A stretch of 64,000 nucleotides of DNA from AR12 sp036265915 (lineage in GTDB: Bacteria; Methylomirabilota; Methylomirabilia; Rokubacteriales; CSP1-6). The number at the start of each line of letters is the position of its first letter. Position 1 is the stretch's first letter. The position numbers and the translations under genes were made by a program. The stretch lies in contig DATAOC010000095.1 of assembly GCA_036265915.1 (NCBI GenBank), positions 46,891-110,890 on the forward strand, given 5' to 3'. Positions 60,830 to 64,000 of the stretch are shown piece by piece. The notes under the pieces were generated by a model that was given only the letters and a program-made list of their open reading frames with translations, ran no database searches and was not told where the DNA came from.

Positions 60830-62190
60830 AGCGTCCGGTACGCCTGCAGCGGATTGATCAGGCCTGCGCCCGCGCCAAAATGGGCGGCCGGCGTCCTGAT
60901 CGGCCGCGCCGTCGAGGTGAGCAGCCACTTGCACTCCTCTTGCGTCAGGTCCGGACGCGCCTGCTTGAGGAGCGCCACGATGCCGCCGGCGATGCCCGTC
61001 GCGGCCGATGTGCCGCCGTCGTACGGACGCAGGCCGGAGTCGTTGGGAAAGAATCCCGCGAACTGGGAGATCGAGCAGAAGTCGGGCTTGTCGGGATCGT
61101 TTGGCGGCAGCGTGGCCGGTCCCTGACTCGTGTAGCCGCACCACTCGCCGTGGATCGTGGCGGCGCCGACGCTCATCACCTGCGGGTGGCCGTTCGGGCC
61201 CAGAATGCTGCCCGCCGGCCCGCGGCTGCCGAGGCCGCACGGCGTATCGCCGGGGAAGGGACAGCCGTCGCCGCAGTTGCCGGCCGCGAACAGGACCAGG
61301 ATGCCCTCGTCGAGGGCGTGCTCGAGCTCGAGCGCCATGTCGCTCTCGGGATCGAACGCGTACTCCGGCCCGTTGTCGGCGTCGTACAGGCCCCATGCGT
61401 TCACGAGGACGTGCGGCACGCCGTGCACGCGGTGATGGTCGATGACGGCGCGATACGCGGCGACCGCGTTGCTGACGAGCGCCGGGAACGTGACGTCGGG
61501 CTCCCAGATCCGGATGTCCCAGATGTCGGCCTCCGGCGCCATCGCCTGCACGTCGAACGCGATCATGTTGCCATGCTGACCCCATCCTTCCGCCGTCGTG
61601 CCCCAGTCCGCCGCCGGCCAGCCGCCGATCACCTCTCCGAGCGCCGGCGCCTCCGGAATCGCGGGCCAGCCTCCGAACTGCGTGGGACGGCTGTACGCGG
61701 TGATGCCGCCGTCGACCACGCCGACGACGATGCCGCGGCCCGTGTGCCCCCCGGACCAGATGTGATCGACGCCGAGATCGCGCACGACCTGGCGCACCGT
61801 CCCGGTGGGCTGCTCGGCACTCGCGCACTCGACCCGTCCGCCGCGCTCGGCGGCCGCGACCGCGTGGCGGCGCTCGAACGGCTGCAGCGGCGCGTCGCGG
61901 GAGACGCGGTCGACGGCCGGCTCGGCTTGCAGGCTCGCGAGATCCCGGGGATCGACGCGCGCGCGCACGACCACGAGCTGGAGATTTTTCTCGAGAAACT
62001 CCTGCTGCGCCGCGCGTGGGGGCCGGATCGGAACCGGCGCGTACGTGTGGTCGAACTCGATCCGGTAGGCCCGTGCGAGGCGCTGCAGCAGATCGAGCCG
62101 GAACAGCTCGCGCGGCTCGACCGAGCGCGGCACTCGAAGGCGAATCAATGCCCGGATCGAGGGCGGTGGAGGCTCTTCCGCGTACGCCAT
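60826..62190 (-). CDS. subtilisin-like serine protease (S8) without a signal peptide
   Basis: The 454-residue protein has the S8 triad: Asp in VVGVVDGGI near 160, His in WGQHGNMIAF near 204, oxyanion Asn in LFAAGNCGDGC near 303 and Ser in GGTSAATGIAGG near 392. Residues 1-130 look like a propeptide or accessory domain (EFDHTYAPVPIRPPRAAQQE). No hydrophobic leader exists, so it is predicted intracellular, unusual for S8. Cys pairs around the Asn suggest metal or disulfide binding. It is first in a four-gene minus-strand operon. The ATG is close to a TTGACA/CATAGT promoter and lacks a ribosome site. Confidence 0.88.
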   Translation of the reverse strand: MAYAEEPPPPSIRALIRLRVPRSVEPRELFRLDLLQRLARAYRIEFDHTYAPVPIRPPRAAQQEFLEKNLQLVVVRARVDPRDLASLQAEPAVDRVSRDAPLQPFERRHAVAAAERGGRVECASAEQPTGTVRQVVRDLGVDHIWSGGHTGRGIVVGVVDGGITAYSRPTQFGGWPAIPEAPALGEVIGGWPAADWGTTAEGWGQHGNMIAFDVQAMAPEADIWDIRIWEPDVTFPALVSNAVAAYRAVIDHHRVHGVPHVLVNAWGLYDADNGPEYAFDPESDMALELEHALDEGILVLFAAGNCGDGCPFPGDTPCGLGSRGPAGSILGPNGHPQVMSVGAATIHGEWCGYTSQGPATLPPNDPDKPDFCSISQFAGFFPNDSGLRPYDGGTSAATGIAGGIVALLKQARPDLTQEECKWLLTSTARPIRTPAAHFGAGAGLINPLQAYRTL

Positions 62191-62204
62191 GGCAGGCGAG
62201 CAGG

Positions 62205-62233
62205 ACTATGGGTGCGCCGGTCGGGGTTGTCAA
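62205..62233 (-). promoter_or_regulatory. promoter of the subtilase operon
   Basis: On the minus strand TTGACA (62233-62228), a 17-base spacer and CATAGT (62210-62205) form a good sigma70-like promoter. The -10 ends 14 bases before ATG 62190, so the transcript would have a very short leader without a ribosome site. Confidence 0.55.
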
Positions 62234-62274
62234 GGCACGACCACGGCGTCCCGGTGCCGCGCTCCTTGACAACC
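62225..62274. repeat. 11-bp inverted repeat joining two divergent -35 boxes
   Basis: GGTTGTCAAGG (62225-62235) and CCTTGACAACC (62264-62274) are perfect inverted copies 28 bp apart. Each arm contains the TTGACA of one of two divergent promoters. A regulator binding both arms would control both operons. Confidence 0.6.
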
Positions 62275-62294
62275 ACCGTTCCGGCCGCTAGAAC
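62266..62294 (+). promoter_or_regulatory. promoter of the hydroquinone dioxygenase genes
   Basis: TTGACA (62266-62271), a 17-base spacer and TAGAAC (62289-62294) match sigma70 well. The first gene starts at 62330 with GAAAGGAG upstream, so the leader is about 30 bases. Confidence 0.6.
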
Positions 62295-62329
62295 GCGATC
62301 AGATCGGTCGGCGCCGAAAGGAGCACGAG

Positions 62330-62845
62330 ATGGCGCAGCACACGACGCGGTTCGGCTCGCTCCGCCACTACGACAAGGGCGGCGTCGAGGTCATCAACGA
62401 CGACGCGCGCAACTACGTCTTCTCGAACATCTTCGAGGTCGCCTCGCGGTCCAAGCCGTTCGAGAAGGTCGCCGTCGGCAAGAACATCGAGTACGTGATC
62501 GAGGCGATCCGCGTGGAGGGGACCTCGGGATGGCGCGCGCCCGCGCAGGACGAGTTCGCGCTCGTCATGGACGGCGAGGTCGAGATCCGGCTGGTGAAGC
62601 TGCAGGACCCGGCCATCGTCGCCGCCGGGACCAGAGGATCGATCGCGCTGATCGGGCCGCCGGCCGGGCAGAAGATGGGCGTCGTCCGTGCTCGTCGCGG
62701 TCACATGACGCTCCTGCCCGTCGGCGCCGCCTACCAGTTCCACGCGGCGCAGCCCGGGGTCGTGCTGCTCCAGACGCTGGCCGGCCCCGATACCGTCGAG
62801 CGCTGGAGCGACATCTGCCAGACCGCGCCGCGGCCGAAGGCATGA
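62330..62845 (+). CDS. hapC: hydroquinone 1,2-dioxygenase, small subunit
   Basis: The 171-residue cupin-like protein begins MAQHTTRFGSLRHYDKGGVE and contains GKNIEYVIEAIRVEGTSGWR and QDEFALVMDGEVEIRLVKL. Its size (about 19 kDa) and position 20 bp before a 330-residue partner match the two-subunit type II hydroquinone dioxygenases (HapCD, PnpC1C2), where the small subunit is structural. The enzyme opens the ring of hydroquinone to 4-hydroxymuconic semialdehyde in the cytoplasm. Assignment rests on the partner and size more than on motifs. Confidence 0.75.
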   Translation: MAQHTTRFGSLRHYDKGGVEVINDDARNYVFSNIFEVASRSKPFEKVAVGKNIEYVIEAIRVEGTSGWRAPAQDEFALVMDGEVEIRLVKLQDPAIVAAGTRGSIALIGPPAGQKMGVVRARRGHMTLLPVGAAYQFHAAQPGVVLLQTLAGPDTVERWSDICQTAPRPKA

Positions 62846-62864
62846 GCGCGGAAAGGGAAACGTC

Positions 62865-63857
62865 ATGAGCCATCCGAGCGAGACCGTGCCCGAGATCGGA
62901 TCGATCGAGGTCAACGAGCACGGCTACCGCACGTTCACCCTCGGCGGCTTCGGCTTCAGCCGCGACGAGTACTTTGCCCACGTGACGTGGGCGAAGGGTC
63001 ATCACATGCTCGCCGTCGACGCGTTTCTCCGGGCGCTCCAGCGAGACATCGCGTGGGGCTTCTTCTATGGCATCGTCAACTTCGACCACGTCGTCGGCAC
63101 CGTGAATCACTACGGCTCCGTCGATCTCTTCGCCGGCCGCTTCAACGACCACTATCGAAGGGCGAAGCTCGATCACACCGAGCGGTTCACGACGCCGCTC
63201 ATCCAGCGCGTCTTCGAGGCGATCCTCGAAGACTGGACGAACGCCGGCTTCGATCCGTTTGCCAGCCCGCAGGAGACCGGCAGCGCCTTCGGCCCGAAGA
63301 ACGGCAGCAACAAGGCCGCCATCACCCGGCATCGCGTGACCGCCAAGCGCATGATCGGCGCGCCGGGTGACGAGCCCACGCGCTCCGACGAGCGCGGGTT
63401 TCCGGTGAATCGCCATTTCGTCGACGTTCCCCAGGACGAGCCGGACGTGCGGCCGGAGCCGGGCTTCGAGGACGAGGTCGTCGCCTTCAGCCTGTTCGCC
63501 TACCTGTCGCGGTCCGACGTCACGTGGAACCCGTCGATCGTCTCCGTCTGCAAGGCCAGCCTCTACTGTCCGACGACGGAGGAGTACATCTTGCCGGTCA
63601 TCCACGGCAACGATCGCGTCGAGTGGTTCGTGCAGCTGAGCGACGAGATCCAGTGGGAGGTGGAGGATCGCGACACGGGCGCGGTGCGCGCGCGCGTCAC
63701 CATGAAGGCGGGCGACGTGGCGGCCATGCCCGCCGACATCCGCCACCGCGGCTTCTCGCCGAAGCGCTCGATGCTCCTCGTGTGGGAGAACGCCTCGCCG
63801 GACCTTCCCGAGCTCTATGCCAGCGGCAAGATGCCGCCGGCGCCTGTCCAGTTCTAG
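62865..63857 (+). CDS. hapD: hydroquinone 1,2-dioxygenase, large (iron-binding) subunit
   Basis: The 330-residue protein has VIHGNDRVEWFVQLSDEI and MPADIRHRGFS. The spacing His247-Glu253-His294 (6 and 47 residues) equals the iron-ligand spacing His258-Glu264-His305 reported for the family, as I recall it. This supports an Fe(II) extradiol-like ring-cleaving subunit acting on hydroquinone, a product of 4-nitrophenol, 4-hydroxyacetophenone or alkylphenol degradation. The next steps (hydroxymuconic semialdehyde dehydrogenase, maleylacetate reductase) are not in the window but could follow. The ATG is preceded by a GGAAAGGGAAA-like stretch. Confidence 0.8.
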   Translation: MSHPSETVPEIGSIEVNEHGYRTFTLGGFGFSRDEYFAHVTWAKGHHMLAVDAFLRALQRDIAWGFFYGIVNFDHVVGTVNHYGSVDLFAGRFNDHYRRAKLDHTERFTTPLIQRVFEAILEDWTNAGFDPFASPQETGSAFGPKNGSNKAAITRHRVTAKRMIGAPGDEPTRSDERGFPVNRHFVDVPQDEPDVRPEPGFEDEVVAFSLFAYLSRSDVTWNPSIVSVCKASLYCPTTEEYILPVIHGNDRVEWFVQLSDEIQWEVEDRDTGAVRARVTMKAGDVAAMPADIRHRGFSPKRSMLLVWENASPDLPELYASGKMPPAPVQF

Positions 63858-64000
63858 GCCGCACCAATCATGAACGAACCATCCATGAGGCGGGCGGGGG
63901 CCGCGGCGGGGGCCGGGGGGATGGGTCCTCTGACCACCGCCGACTCCGTACCGGTCGCCCGTGGACTCGTTCCCACTCCCTGGCCGCTGTGTCGTCGTCT
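63858..64000. other. right-edge sequence, no supported gene
   Basis: An open frame begins at ATG 63870 (MNEPSMRRAG ...) and runs to the window edge, but it is Gly/Arg-rich, has no family feature and sits in a G-run-rich stretch. It could be the start of a gene or non-coding. Nothing else is seen. Confidence 0.3.

Overview
The window is very GC-rich (by eye close to 70%), densely packed, and uses many GTG starts and ATGA/TGATG stop-start overlaps. No rRNA, tRNA, insertion sequence, phage gene or CRISPR array was seen. The gene content (luciferase-like flavin oxidoreductases, TauD-type dioxygenases, CoA ligases, several ABC importers for amino acids, peptides and sugars, class III cyclases fused to ATPase/TPR modules) suits a metabolically versatile uncultured soil or sediment bacterium. 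A Rokubacteria/Methylomirabilota-like or deltaproteobacterial-type lineage is my inference; no marker gene in the window proves it.

Left part (1-11.7 kb): a truncated MNIO (DUF692) gene; a glycogen-debranching enzyme; a small DUF2282 (bufferin-type) peptide gene; a membrane adenylate cyclase; a zinc-finger anti-sigma-like protein overlapping a MOSC gene; a small zinc protein; an SH3 lipoprotein; a diguanylate cyclase; a solute-binding-like protein with an aldo/keto reductase; and a fatty-acid desaturase with a VanZ protein. From 11.7 to 17.3 kb five tightly coupled genes (MaoC-like hydratase, CoA ligase, flavin oxidoreductase, alpha/beta hydrolase, TauD dioxygenase) look like one catabolic operon.

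Middle part (17.3-37 kb): an OmpA-type lipoprotein; a von Willebrand A (VWA) protein with a 50-residue membrane partner; a hydrolase/enoyl-CoA hydratase/flavin oxidoreductase set; an MFS transporter; a pilin preceded by two membrane microproteins whose first ribosome site lies in a hairpin; then a three-gene module (coiled-coil protein, four-helix membrane protein, VWA lipoprotein) whose last gene is a paralogue of the earlier VWA gene. This VWA pair is the best candidate for an undescribed envelope system. It is followed by a sugar-type binding protein, a response regulator, MreB, an MlaC-like protein, short-chain dehydrogenase and aldo/keto reductase genes, and an amidohydrolase lacking canonical active-site acids.

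Right part (37-64 kb): a peptide-type ABC locus without ATPases and with an Asp-box propeller protein; a PAP2-GT39 fusion; a proline-rich membrane protein; a branched-chain amino-acid-type ABC operon with an embedded acyl-CoA ligase; a NIPSNAP/SDR/acyl-CoA dehydrogenase group; a giant cyclase-ATPase-TPR regulator; a subtilase/ATP-grasp/microprotein operon; and, divergent from it through two mirror-image promoters, the two subunits of a hydroquinone 1,2-dioxygenase at the right edge.
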